NCBI GenBank assembly: GCA_963803775.1
Contig: CAWDNS010000007.1
Span: forward strand, 496,001-560,000
Direction: 5' to 3'
Source of the DNA: JABCZH01 sp963803775
GTDB taxonomy: Bacteria > Acidobacteriota > Terriglobia > Terriglobales > Acidobacteriaceae
DNA length: 64,000 nt
Shown here: positions 24,742 to 33,745 of the stretch, one piece after another
Position numbering within the stretch: the first letter of the stretch is position 1
Layout of the letters: every line of letters starts with the position of its first letter
Position numbers and translations under genes: made by a program
Notes under the pieces: model-generated
The model's database searches: none
Seen by the model: only the letters and a program-made list of their open reading frames with translations
What the model was told of the DNA's origin: nothing

Positions 24742-24776
24742 CCCCACCCTGCCGCGAGAGCGCGACCAGGGTGGGA
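24742..24776. repeat. CCCCACCCTG palindromic dispersed repeat
   Basis: Outer arms CCCCACCCTG / CAGGGTGGG, followed by ACACC, with a GCCGCGAGAGCGCG inner part. Same family as 7316, 13074 and 30050. It lies between two convergent genes. Confidence 0.75.
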
Positions 24777-24795
24777 CACCGCATCTGTTAACGAT

Positions 24796-25740
24796 TTACT
24801 GCTCTACCGGGTCCCGGGATTGCAGGACGAACTCGACGTTGCGCTCATGGTTCAAGCTCGTGGTGCGGTAGAGGTCTACTTGCTCCAGCGGTAGCTTCTG
24901 TTCAATGCCGCCGGAGATGTAGTGCATGGCTCCGCCTTGCAGCCAGTATTGGCTGGCGACAACGGCAGTGCCACTTTTCAACGCGATGATGGTCGTTGGC
25001 GGCTCAGGGTTCGGCTGCGAGGAGATCTGCGCGGCCGGTTGACTTTCAACGTAAGCAGCGGTTTTCAGAGTGGCAGGCTGAGTTCGCGAGGTGAACGAGG
25101 CAGGCCGCGTCGCGCTGTTGCGCGACCCGTCGTAGGAACCGCGATAGCGGCCGGGGCTGGCCCACGGCGGGGCGGGGACGATGTTCCCAGCGACCGGGAA
25201 CGGCACTTCGACATCTTCCATTAGGCGGAGCGAGAGTCGAGTTTCTCCTTTCAGCGTGGGGTAGGGGCCGCGGAATGGGAGAGTAATGACCTTGATCGGC
25301 CAGAGGACGGGGATCATCCACTCAGCCACGTCGCGCTTGGCGTGTCCCTTGCCTTGAATGTCGCCCTGGCGATCAGCCTTCATTTGAGGAGTAGAGATTA
25401 CCTTTGCTGATAAGGGCAAGATTTCCGCTCCGGGCAAGACCAGGCGATCGAATTCGAGCCCGAGAGATCCTTTGCCGACGAGGCGGCCGGGATCTTTGTA
25501 CTCCTGTAAATGTCCGCCCAGCATGGCGCCGCGCGGGAAGACGGAGTGGCCGAAAGCACCGAGAGGTCCGAGGTGACAGAGGACCGGGTCGCCGACCATG
25601 GCGGTTTTCGATGAGAAGTTAGGCTCATTCAAGGTGCACGTCAGAATGGTGCCTGCGGGAATGATGTCGCGGATGACAGCATGGGCTGCGACCGAGACGG
25701 CCAGAAGCATGAACGTTAGTGCAAGGGATTTGCGGGGCAT
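24796..25740 (-). CDS. exported protein of unknown function
   Basis: A 314-residue protein with a signal peptide (SLALTFMLLAVSVAAHA). The first half is beta-rich with IPAGTILTCTLNEPNFSSKT and GDPVLCHLGPLG, a style known from acidobacterial exported proteins and faintly like the TrbI/VirB10 barrel. A Pro/Ser/Thr-rich linker follows (about 220-265), then a C-terminal IIALKSGTAVVASQYWLQGG domain. The ATG at 25740 is chosen over an upstream one because TTAGGAG precedes it and the signal peptide begins there. Function unknown. Confidence 0.7.
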   Translation of the reverse strand: MPRKSLALTFMLLAVSVAAHAVIRDIIPAGTILTCTLNEPNFSSKTAMVGDPVLCHLGPLGAFGHSVFPRGAMLGGHLQEYKDPGRLVGKGSLGLEFDRLVLPGAEILPLSAKVISTPQMKADRQGDIQGKGHAKRDVAEWMIPVLWPIKVITLPFRGPYPTLKGETRLSLRLMEDVEVPFPVAGNIVPAPPWASPGRYRGSYDGSRNSATRPASFTSRTQPATLKTAAYVESQPAAQISSQPNPEPPTTIIALKSGTAVVASQYWLQGGAMHYISGGIEQKLPLEQVDLYRTTSLNHERNVEFVLQSRDPVEQ

Positions 25741-25919
25741 GGCGACTCCTAAGTGACTTCGTGAGGAGCACACCCCAAATCCAAAGGACCCGTAGATGGA
25801 CGGGAAGTGTAGCACGAGAATCGAAAAATGGAAGTAGCAAATGCGAAAAAATATAAGCGAAACTATTGCGAGCGGCAGGGGTTGGACGGTGTTATGGCGA
25901 ACTAGACCTTAGCTTTGTC

Positions 25920-27128
25920 ATGACCATCAGTATCCATTGCCGAAGGTGCGCGAGGGTAGGGTCACTTCTTGTGCTGTGCGCAGTGGTTCCGCGTGCGTCG
26001 GCAACGCAACCAAACGCTGAAAGTTCGAGTGTAGCTCACACGACAGTTCGCGGACCTTCTGAGGCTAGTGCAGCCTGGCTGGTGAACTCAGACCAGGGTT
26101 TGGCGATCATTGGGGCCGCTCTGGAGTCTCGGCACACGGATGCCAATGCCGATTGCTCAAACTTGGTGCACGAAATCTACGTGCGGGCTGGCTTTGCTTA
26201 CTCCTACGCGAATTCCTCCGAGCTTTACCAAGGGATCAAAGAGTTCCGGCGAGTGATGCATCCGCAACCGGGTGATTTGGTGGTGTGGCGCGGACATGTG
26301 GGAATCGTGATTAGTCCGGTCCAGCACTCTTTCTTCAGTGCGATGCGCTCGGGACGCGGAGTGGAATTTTATGATTCGCCTTATTGGCAGGGGCGAGGAC
26401 AGCCGCGTTTCCTTCATTACGTGAAAGCGGCTTCGCGAAATCAGTGGTCTGCTTCGACGCGAAAGACAGACTCGCAGTCCAGCAACTCGAGGAACGCGGA
26501 AGCGCAGGATCTGGTTGCTGCTGGAGAAAAACCCGATGCGGCTGCCAGCGTTTCTACTCCTCAACCGGTTGCCGGGACAGGCATAGCCGCGAACGGCGGC
26601 GTTCGAGCAGAGGCGGTGGCGGCGGCGAAGGTCAGAGGAGTGAATCCGCCGGCAGCGTCACCTGCGGTTGAGGGGCGACAAGAAGCAGCGCTGCGTAAGC
26701 CAGAAAATCAGACGGTGCCTGATGCGCAGAGCGCGACGGATCCGAATAAGCCGGCGATCACGCGGCACAAGATACAGGGTCCGGGAGATGGTGTTTGGGA
26801 AAAGACGGTGACGAAGCCTTCTGCGGGGATACCTTTCGACTCGGTAGCCGCGCTCATGCCGCCCTCCGAGCCTCGACCTTCGCAAAGCTTCAGGACGTTA
26901 AACATGGCTGCGAAGGCTGGTCAAACCGGCGGGAGACTGCCTGCGGCGAGCGGAGCGCCAGTAAAGGAGTCGAGGCCCGAACCGGTGCAGTGGGCGATGA
27001 GCCGGTACGTGCCGCGTCCGCCGTGGAGTTTGCCCAAGGGAAGTAATTCAGCATCAGTTCTTCGTCCACCCGCGAGGCGAACTGCGCGCGTTCCGGCATT
27101 CTACGTGCCCACGGTGCCGGTTCGGTAA
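25920..27128 (+). CDS. exported NlpC/P60-type peptidoglycan hydrolase
   Basis: A 402-residue protein. After an N-terminal export signal (VGSLLVLCAVVPRASA), a domain at about residues 45-170 has the NlpC/P60 active-site layout: Cys in NADCSNLVHEIYVRAGF and His in VVWRGHVGIV, preceded by the PGDLV motif. It would cleave the peptide part of the wall. The remaining 230 residues are low-complexity, Ala/Pro/Arg-rich and probably disordered. The in-frame TTG further upstream lies before the export signal; the ATG at 25920 is preferred. Confidence 0.8.
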   Translation: MTISIHCRRCARVGSLLVLCAVVPRASATQPNAESSSVAHTTVRGPSEASAAWLVNSDQGLAIIGAALESRHTDANADCSNLVHEIYVRAGFAYSYANSSELYQGIKEFRRVMHPQPGDLVVWRGHVGIVISPVQHSFFSAMRSGRGVEFYDSPYWQGRGQPRFLHYVKAASRNQWSASTRKTDSQSSNSRNAEAQDLVAAGEKPDAAASVSTPQPVAGTGIAANGGVRAEAVAAAKVRGVNPPAASPAVEGRQEAALRKPENQTVPDAQSATDPNKPAITRHKIQGPGDGVWEKTVTKPSAGIPFDSVAALMPPSEPRPSQSFRTLNMAAKAGQTGGRLPAASGAPVKESRPEPVQWAMSRYVPRPPWSLPKGSNSASVLRPPARRTARVPAFYVPTVPVR

Positions 27129-27304
27129 AAGCCCGAATGCTCTACATGAGTTCACTTATTTGTGATTGATAGCCATCCCTGTAGCTTGCCCAGCCATCTT
27201 AGAAAGGCCGTTTAGGACACCCTGGCTGAAATGGGTGTGAATTGCAGCAGGTTCGATTGGCGTGCAATAGGACCGTGCGATACATCTCAAGGAGGGCATT
27301 ACCC

Positions 27305-27826
27305 ATGAAGATATTCGGAGTGGTTGGAACAGCGCTGTTGTTTTTGCTTATGGGAACCGGTATTTCAGTCTACGCCCAGGATCAACGGGATGACGCCCGG
27401 CCGCAAGAGGAAGACAAGGCAAAGCAAGAAGATAAGGCCAAGCAGGAAGACAAGGCCGTAAAGCAGGACGAAAAGAAAGACCAGGAAGTACGGCGTGATG
27501 ATAAAGAAGTGCGTCACGATGATAAGGTGGAGCAGAACGAACATCATGAGGCAGTCGACGAGCATCGGGCAGATGCTCACCGCATTCCGGATGACAAGTT
27601 CCGCGCTCACTTTGGGCAGAGCCACACGTTCCGCATTGGGCATCCGGTGATTGTGGCGGGGCGGCCGCAATTCTCGTATGGTGGCTATTCGTTTGTGATG
27701 GTCGATCCGTGGCCGGTGGGATGGGCTTACACCGACATGGTTTATGTTGACTTCATTGACGGCGCGTACTACCTGATTAATCCGGTGCATCCGGGAGTTC
27801 GGGTAGTGGTGAATGTGAACCTGTAA
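27305..27826 (+). CDS. exported charged-repeat protein
   Basis: A 173-residue protein with a signal peptide cleaved after AQA-like SVYAQ (about residue 24). Residues 30-100 are a Lys/Gln/Glu/Asp array built on KAKQED and RRDDKEVRHDD-like units, probably helical or disordered. The C-terminal 75 residues form a compact beta-rich domain (GHPVIVAGRPQFSYGGYSFVM, then DPWPVGW) seen in other acidobacterial exported proteins. AAGGAGGG precedes the ATG. Function unknown; envelope location inferred. Confidence 0.75.
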   Translation: MKIFGVVGTALLFLLMGTGISVYAQDQRDDARPQEEDKAKQEDKAKQEDKAVKQDEKKDQEVRRDDKEVRHDDKVEQNEHHEAVDEHRADAHRIPDDKFRAHFGQSHTFRIGHPVIVAGRPQFSYGGYSFVMVDPWPVGWAYTDMVYVDFIDGAYYLINPVHPGVRVVVNVNL

Positions 27827-27927
27827 GACTCTGATCACGGGGCGATCGCCAGGACGAATATCTGGCGATCGTACCCGTTACGGCATACCTCAGCGGCTGA
27901 AGCCATGCCCTACCTACGTACTTATTC

Positions 27928-28542
27928 TTAGCGGACCAGGGCGAAGGCGATGATGGTTTCGCCGGTGGCGCCGGTGGTCTTTTCCAGTTCCTCGAGCAGG
28001 ACTGGTTCCAGCTTGTGTGGATCGGGCTTCATTTCGCAGGCGGTGATTTCGGCTTCGGTGGCACCGTCGAAGCAGAGATCGCACACTCCCAATTCACCTT
28101 CCGACATCAGCGGTGGTCCGAAAGTTCGGCAGATCACGGGACGGAATTCGTAGAGTTCGCAGGTTCCAGTCGCAGGGTCGAGCACGGGACACGGCTCGTC
28201 GTTGGCAAACTCATCCCAACGTTTGCAGTCTTCATCGTCGTCGGCTTCATCGAGCAGGCCGGTGGCGGGATCGCCGGGGTATTCAGGCGAGAGGCGGGCG
28301 ACGGTGTCGAGAGCGCGTTTGCGGATGCGGGCGGCGCGATCGGGATCGGTCTTTTCGGTTTCAGCCAGACCATTGCGCAGGCGGAGGGCGTCGAGCTGAT
28401 TGATGGCGAATACTCCAACACAACAATGCGAACAGCCGGGACGGCAGGCGAGCCACTTGCCGCTGCGCTCGACAGTGTCGGCCAGGGCGGCGTTCACGAT
28501 TTGGATCAGCTTCTGATCTCCAGCGGGCAGAGGGGAGTGCAT
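27928..28542 (-). CDS. YkgJ-type cysteine cluster protein
   Basis: A 204-residue protein with C33-x3-C37-x2-C40-C41 (CRPGCSHCC) near the N-terminus and later EPCPVL, GTCELYEFRPVICRTFG. This is the Zn/Fe-binding Cys-cluster pattern of the YkgJ (UPF0153) family. The biochemical role is unsettled; a metal or iron-sulfur cluster is expected. Extra Cys residues near the C-terminus (CDLC, TACEM) are consistent with the longer members. It stands alone. Confidence 0.85.
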   Translation of the reverse strand: MHSPLPAGDQKLIQIVNAALADTVERSGKWLACRPGCSHCCVGVFAINQLDALRLRNGLAETEKTDPDRAARIRKRALDTVARLSPEYPGDPATGLLDEADDDEDCKRWDEFANDEPCPVLDPATGTCELYEFRPVICRTFGPPLMSEGELGVCDLCFDGATEAEITACEMKPDPHKLEPVLLEELEKTTGATGETIIAFALVR

Positions 28543-28659
28543 ATGAGGAGGATAACCCGAGAGCTTGATATCTCCGCAGCTAAAAAACTTTACCGCAAAG
28601 AGCGCTAAGGTTTCGCGAAGGCGCTAAGAAGACCGAGTTCCGGACAGGGCCCCTGCCTT

Positions 28660-29865
28660 TTACTTGTTGGCAGAGGTGAATTCGATTACCCCCCTCGTCT
28701 CCAGGAATGGAGTGCGCCCAGGGGTGGAAGGATGTTTGTCAATTTCGTATTCGGATCCGGGCCCAAGGTAGGTGAATTGATCGAAGATGAAAGGAACTCC
28801 TTCTGATTGCAGAACCGAGTTGCCATCCGTCACTTGAAAGTGCAAGTGCGCACCGGTTGCGTTGCCGGTGTTTCCGAGGCGCGCCAGGACGTCGCCTCGG
28901 CGCACATGATCATGGAGGCGAACTTTGATGCTTCCTGGTTGCAGGTGAGCATAGGTCGCGTGGCGATTGGAGGCGATGCGAAGGATCAGGTAGTTGCCGG
29001 AGATATTATCGAGAGTGACCGACTGAGGCAGGACGCGCGGAGTGTTTTCGGCTATTCCGTCGACGACCTGGGTGATTTCGCCGTCTGCCACGGCAAGAAT
29101 CGGCTCGCCATAACCCCACCAATTTTCATTGCGAGCGATGTCGTCATGATGGGTATCCCCGTTGGGGCCAACTTTTACCCAGTCAATTGCAAACCGCTCC
29201 GGCTCATGAACATGTCCATCAATCGCCACGAGGCTGCGGCGATGACCCGAACCGTTCCCGAAATCCCCGGCAAGCCATACGCCGCCAGCGAACGGGGGAC
29301 TGAGCAGTGGCACTGCATCGTGGCTTACTGAGACCGGGAAGTCTTCGAGAACAGATTCGGCTGTAGTATTCCCCGTACCGGCCACGAAGACTAACCGATG
29401 CCGCAAACTAAAAGGTGCTGGTTGATCCAGCCGCAGGCCGATCCAGAGAAAGACGACGGCGCGACTTCCGGGATCTATGGTGCGCGAGTCTTTCGCACCG
29501 CCCATTGAACCTGCCTGAACCATGGTGGCAGACAAAGCGTCGTCCGAGAACACCTTGAGGGGCTGGCTGTTGTCCTCGCCGGCGAAAATCTCCAGGCGTT
29601 TTAGAGTCATCGGGACCAGGTCGAAGTTGGTAATGTGTAGTTCGTAGACCAAAACCTGCTGTTCCCCCTGCCTGACCGGAATCGGCTGAGACGGGCAAAC
29701 CACCTCGACGCGGGGGCCTCTTTCGCGTGCGAACCCGGGTTGCAGAGTTCCGAGGATGATGAGGAAGGCGGAAGCAAACCTCAAAGCGGTGGCGGGGGAC
29801 GGACGTAAGATTTTGCCCGCGATGTTGGCAATCAAACCCATTCGTACGCTGTGGATTGGAATCAT
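28660..29865 (-). CDS. exported M23 (LytM-type) metallopeptidase
   Basis: A 401-residue protein. A hydrophobic segment (LRFASAFLIILGTLQPGFA) serves as export signal. A beta-rich N-terminal region (about 50-190) precedes the M23 domain. That domain shows DTHHDD, YGEPILAVADGEITQVVDG, ATYAHLQPGSIKV, and the zinc motif HLHF. The catalytic zinc site (H...D...HxH) appears complete. It probably cuts peptidoglycan cross-links or acts as an amidase activator. Start is uncertain; the frame is open further upstream, and the ATG at 29841 is also possible. Confidence 0.85.
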   Translation of the reverse strand: MIPIHSVRMGLIANIAGKILRPSPATALRFASAFLIILGTLQPGFARERGPRVEVVCPSQPIPVRQGEQQVLVYELHITNFDLVPMTLKRLEIFAGEDNSQPLKVFSDDALSATMVQAGSMGGAKDSRTIDPGSRAVVFLWIGLRLDQPAPFSLRHRLVFVAGTGNTTAESVLEDFPVSVSHDAVPLLSPPFAGGVWLAGDFGNGSGHRRSLVAIDGHVHEPERFAIDWVKVGPNGDTHHDDIARNENWWGYGEPILAVADGEITQVVDGIAENTPRVLPQSVTLDNISGNYLILRIASNRHATYAHLQPGSIKVRLHDHVRRGDVLARLGNTGNATGAHLHFQVTDGNSVLQSEGVPFIFDQFTYLGPGSEYEIDKHPSTPGRTPFLETRGVIEFTSANK

Positions 29866-30049
29866 GAAGTATGCTCTCGTGGAGCAGTGACGAATAAGCA
29901 CGAGTGCTGCCAAAATCCACAGCGCGCAACCTGTTGACTTGCGAAGGGCATGATGAGGCCAACATCCGATTGTTTGGTTCACCGCTGGGACTCGGTGTCC
30001 GAAACTGGTCATTCACGAGTTTGCTGGCAGACAATATGCGCCGTTACTC

Positions 30050-30077
30050 CCCACCTTTGCAAAAGCGCAAAGATGGG
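30050..30077. repeat. CCCACCTTTGC palindromic dispersed repeat
   Basis: CCCACCTTTGC / GCAAAGATGGG with one mismatch and a 6-base loop, then CCACC. Fourth member of the CCCCAC family, in the divergent region between the M23 peptidase and ybiT. Confidence 0.72.
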
Positions 30078-30189
30078 CCACCCCGGCGTGGAACGCGTGG
30101 GTAGTCGCGCGGCGGTCGTGGTATTCTAAATGAGGTAGGTAGCTGCGCTCCCGCCTTAGGGCAATTCCCCGCAGTCTCGTTGGAAAATC

Positions 30190-31818
30190 ATGATCTCAGT
30201 TAGCAATGTGTCGATGCGCTTCGGCGCCAAGATTTTGTTTGACGAAGTATCCACCGGCTTTACGGAGGGCAAGCGCTATGGCCTGACGGGGCCGAACGGG
30301 GCGGGCAAATCTACGTTCATGGCGCTGTTGAGCGGAGAGATCGAGCCGCAAAAGGGGACGGTGGTGCGTCCCAAGAAGATTGGCGTGTTGAGCCAGGACC
30401 AGTTCGCCTTCGACAAATATCGTGTGCTCGACACGGTGATTATGGGGAATAAGCGGCTGTGGGCGGCCCTGGAAGAGCGCGATGCAATCTACGCCAAGGC
30501 GGAAATGTCCGACGCCGACGGCATGAAGCTGGGCGAACTCGAAGGCATCGTCGGTGAGGAAGACGGTTACACGGCCGAGAGCGACGCGGCGGTGTTGCTG
30601 CAAGGACTCGATATTCCCGAAGAGTTGCAGAGCAAGAAGATGGGCGAGTTGCAGGGCGGGCAGAAAGTGCGGGTGCTGTTGGCGCAGGCTTTGTTTGGGC
30701 ATCCGCAGGCGCTGCTGCTGGACGAACCTACGAACAACCTGGACTTGGATTCGATCCACTGGCTGAAGACTTTCTTGAATCAGTATGACGGGGTGCTGAT
30801 TGTGATCTCGCACGACCGGCATTTCCTGAACAGCATTTGCACACACATTGCCGACATCGATTACGAAACCATCATCACTTATACCGGCACTTACGACGAT
30901 ATGGTGGTAGCGAAGACACAGGTACGTTCGCAGATTGAGAGTCAGAATGCGCAGAAGAGCAAGAAGATCGCACAGTTGAATGAGTTTATTGCGCGATTCT
31001 CGGCGGGTACGCGGTCGAGCCAGGTGCAGTCGCGGCGCAAGGAAGTTGAGCGGTTGCAGGTAACGGAGCTGGCGAGGTCGAATATTCAGCGGCCGTACCT
31101 GAAGTTTGAGCAGAAGCGGCCTTCGGGGAAACACATTCTGGAATTAGAGGGTGTGACCAAGTCGTACGGGAAGAAGAAAGTGATCAACGAGTTTACGGCG
31201 AGCGTGCTGCGCGGAGAGAAGATTGCGTTGATGGGGCGGAACGGCGCGGGCAAGACGACGTTGGTAAATGCGTTGTTAGCGAATTCTCCGACTGTGCCTG
31301 AGGCCGAACTGCGTAAGACTAGCGGTTACGATGGGGCGTTCTTAAGTAAAGGAAAAGTGGTTTGGGGGCACGAGGCGGCGGTGGGATATTTCGCGCAGGA
31401 CCATCGCGCGCTAATTCAGCCGGGAATGACAGCGTTTGAGTGGCTGCATCAGTGGAATCCGGCGGCGGCGCATGAAGAAATTCGTGGGTTGCTGGGACAG
31501 ATGCTGTTTCCACGCGATGACGGCGACAAGAAAACCGATGTTCTTTCCGGCGGCGAAGCGGCGCGGTTGCTGTTCTGCAAGCTGATGCTGCTAAAACCGA
31601 ATGTGCTGGTGCTCGATGAGCCTACGAACCACCTGGATCTCGAGTCGATCAATGCTTTGAATATTGCGCTGCAGCGTTATCAGGGGACGGTGTTGCTGGT
31701 GTCGCATGACGAGGATTTGGTCGACGAAGTGGCCACGCGAGTTTGGCACTTCGAGGGAGATCATAAGATTACTGATTTCAAGGGTGCTTATGAGGAGTAT
31801 CAGGCGGTGTTGGTTTAG
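30190..31818 (+). CDS. ybiT: ABC-F ATPase, YbiT type
   Basis: A 542-residue ABC-F protein with two nucleotide-binding domains in one chain and no membrane segments; these proteins act on the ribosome. Walker A motifs are GPNGAGKST and GRNGAGKTT, signatures LQGGQKVR and LSGGEAARL, Walker B LLLDEPTNNLD and VLDEPTNHLD. The YbiT hallmark FDKYRVLDTVIMGNKRLW matches the E. coli protein closely. The second domain carries an extra segment of about 15 residues (TVPEAELRKTSGYDG) between Walker A and the Q-loop. It converges with the next gene, overlapping by 4 bases. Confidence 0.93.
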   Translation: MISVSNVSMRFGAKILFDEVSTGFTEGKRYGLTGPNGAGKSTFMALLSGEIEPQKGTVVRPKKIGVLSQDQFAFDKYRVLDTVIMGNKRLWAALEERDAIYAKAEMSDADGMKLGELEGIVGEEDGYTAESDAAVLLQGLDIPEELQSKKMGELQGGQKVRVLLAQALFGHPQALLLDEPTNNLDLDSIHWLKTFLNQYDGVLIVISHDRHFLNSICTHIADIDYETIITYTGTYDDMVVAKTQVRSQIESQNAQKSKKIAQLNEFIARFSAGTRSSQVQSRRKEVERLQVTELARSNIQRPYLKFEQKRPSGKHILELEGVTKSYGKKKVINEFTASVLRGEKIALMGRNGAGKTTLVNALLANSPTVPEAELRKTSGYDGAFLSKGKVVWGHEAAVGYFAQDHRALIQPGMTAFEWLHQWNPAAAHEEIRGLLGQMLFPRDDGDKKTDVLSGGEAARLLFCKLMLLKPNVLVLDEPTNHLDLESINALNIALQRYQGTVLLVSHDEDLVDEVATRVWHFEGDHKITDFKGAYEEYQAVLV

Positions 31819-32549
31819 TTGAGCGTCTGCGGTGAGCTAATTGCGAAAATTCGACCCCCGTCGATCTTAAACCTGGCAAGCTCTGCACGGTTCTCAATAC
31901 CGGATTCGTCCGTCCATACGACATTGCCAGTCGCTTCAAGCATGTGAGTACTTGCGTCGTATGTGACTTGATCTGCCTCAAGCGTGAAGAGATTGTAGGC
32001 GACGAATACTGGTATCAGACCTCGATGTCTTCCGTGATAGACATACCCTCCACCGGAAGGTTGACGGGCTGGGTAGAAAATGAGTACTTCGAACGGAGTC
32101 CCGTCGTTCGAGGGGACCGCAAAGCGGTCCCAGCCGCCGCAGACGTTTCGCGCGTCATCCTCAGTCAGAGTCGGCTTTTCAACCGAAACTGTAGGTTCAC
32201 ATGGTGGCGGCTGATGGATGACAACATTCAGGACGATGGTTGCTGACGACGATACACGGAAGAGAGGGCGCTGGTAGTCTGGCACGGCCCATCCGCTGTA
32301 GTCCACGGTCATTGTGTAGAAACCCCAAGGGAGGTCTGCACGGTAGCGACCTTCGCCGTCGGTGCGCACGGTTACTTTCTTCTTGCCTTGAAATGTCACG
32401 TCCGCTCCGGCCGCGAGCCCATTGGCAAAATGTCGTATCTCACCGTGTACGTGAAAGGTTCGCGATGCCACAACTGGGGTCGCGGATTGTCCGAACAAAC
32501 TGACAGCCAGCGACAAAACTACGAGGAAAATCTTGGCCGAGTGGCTCAT
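31815..32549 (-). CDS. exported carboxypeptidase-regulatory/OstA-like protein
   Basis: A 244-residue exported protein (signal IFLVVLSLAVSLFGQ). Residues about 35-115 form a CarboxypepD_reg-like beta-sandwich (ADVTFQGKKKVTVRTDGEGRY). The C-terminal 60 residues (FTLEADQVTYDASTHMLEATG, then VVWTDESG) resemble the LptA/OstA repeat. The two parts joined in one protein are unusual. Function unknown; outer-envelope role inferred. Confidence 0.7.
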   Translation of the reverse strand: MSHSAKIFLVVLSLAVSLFGQSATPVVASRTFHVHGEIRHFANGLAAGADVTFQGKKKVTVRTDGEGRYRADLPWGFYTMTVDYSGWAVPDYQRPLFRVSSSATIVLNVVIHQPPPCEPTVSVEKPTLTEDDARNVCGGWDRFAVPSNDGTPFEVLIFYPARQPSGGGYVYHGRHRGLIPVFVAYNLFTLEADQVTYDASTHMLEATGNVVWTDESGIENRAELARFKIDGGRIFAISSPQTLN

Positions 32550-32682
32550 AAACCGACATCTCGATCTTACAATCACATTAGCTTACTCCACATCTTAGGC
32601 GCCCGCCCGACGAAGACTATAGGCAGGCCCTGTATTGAATCTGGCCTCAGCGGTTAAAGCCGGTCGTTCTTCAAATCGGTTC

Positions 32683-32702
32683 GGCACGGCTGAAGCCGTG
32701 CC
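32683..32702. repeat. GGCACGGC palindrome
   Basis: Perfect inverted repeat GGCACGGC-TGAA-GCCGTGCC. The same motif class is seen at 7416 and 13195 and, imperfectly, at 27882-27910. CAGCGGTTAAAGCCG at 32648 is a companion piece. Confidence 0.7.
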
Positions 32703-32772
32703 CTTCCCAAAACACTTTACCCAGTCACTTCCGATTGCTCGCTGCTGGCTGACAGGCTAGGATGGCGGGATC

Positions 32773-33741
32773 ATGAAAACTTCAATCTCTTTAATTGTTA
32801 TTGGCCTGGCTGCGGTTTTTGCCGCTGGTCAGACGGATCACGTTTACCCCGTGCAGGATGGCTTCGTGGATGCAAACGGAGTGATGATTTATTACACGAT
32901 GATGGGGCGCGGGGAGCCACTTTTGATTCTGCATGGCGGGCCGGGATCGTCGCACGATTATTTTCTGCCTTATTTGCTGCCGCTGGCGCGGCATCATAGA
33001 GTCATTTTTATTGATGAGCGTGGGTCGGGAAAATCGCAGAAGTTGGAGGATCGCTCGGCTTACACCATCGAAAATATGGTGGAGGATGTGGAAGCTGTGC
33101 GCCAGGGGCTGGGATTGGGCAAGATCGACCTGCTTGGTCATTCTTATGGTGGAGCGCTGGCGCAGGCTTATGCGCTCAAATATCAGGGCAATTTGCGGCA
33201 CTTGATCCTGGCGAGCACGTGGTCGAGTTCGGCGGCGCTGAATCAGGTCTTCGTGCGGATGAAGCAGAATATGACGCCGGAGTTGCGGGAGCGGATCGAC
33301 CGGTTGGAAGCGCAGGGGCTTTTTCACGGGAAAGATTACGAGAAGAACCGTTATAGCAATGAATACATGATTGCGGCGTGGGGTGAGGGATATTTTCCTT
33401 ACGTATATCACAACCGGCCGGACCCGAATTATGATCCGACGGCGCTGGGCGAGGCGTGGGACTTGTATCGCGAGATGTGGGGCGAGCATGGGGAGTTCAT
33501 CATTGACGGGAATTTGAAGTCGGTGGAATACACGGAGCGGCTGGCGGGCATCAAAGTGCCGACGCTGATGGTGGTGGGTGAGCACGACGAGTGCGAGCCG
33601 GCGTTGTCGCGGGCGATGCATGAGAAGATTGCGGGATCGAAGATGGTGGTGCTGCCGAATTCGGGGCACATGACGTTTGTGGACCAGACGGAGATGTTCA
33701 TCAAGACGGTGGATGAGTTTTTGGCCAGCGGAGTAAGGTAG
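32773..33741 (+). CDS. exported alpha/beta hydrolase, proline iminopeptidase-like
   Basis: A 322-residue serine hydrolase. A signal peptide is likely (ISLIVIGLAAVFAAG). The oxyanion-hole motif HGGPGSSHDYF and nucleophile elbow GHSYGG with S124 are as in prolyl aminopeptidase (S33). The acid and base are D272 (GEHDECEP) and H299 (NSGHM). It would remove N-terminal proline or cleave related amides or esters outside the cytoplasm. The next gene begins 4 bases after its stop, so they form an operon. Confidence 0.88.
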   Translation: MKTSISLIVIGLAAVFAAGQTDHVYPVQDGFVDANGVMIYYTMMGRGEPLLILHGGPGSSHDYFLPYLLPLARHHRVIFIDERGSGKSQKLEDRSAYTIENMVEDVEAVRQGLGLGKIDLLGHSYGGALAQAYALKYQGNLRHLILASTWSSSAALNQVFVRMKQNMTPELRERIDRLEAQGLFHGKDYEKNRYSNEYMIAAWGEGYFPYVYHNRPDPNYDPTALGEAWDLYREMWGEHGEFIIDGNLKSVEYTERLAGIKVPTLMVVGEHDECEPALSRAMHEKIAGSKMVVLPNSGHMTFVDQTEMFIKTVDEFLASGVR

Positions 33742-33745
33742 ACAT

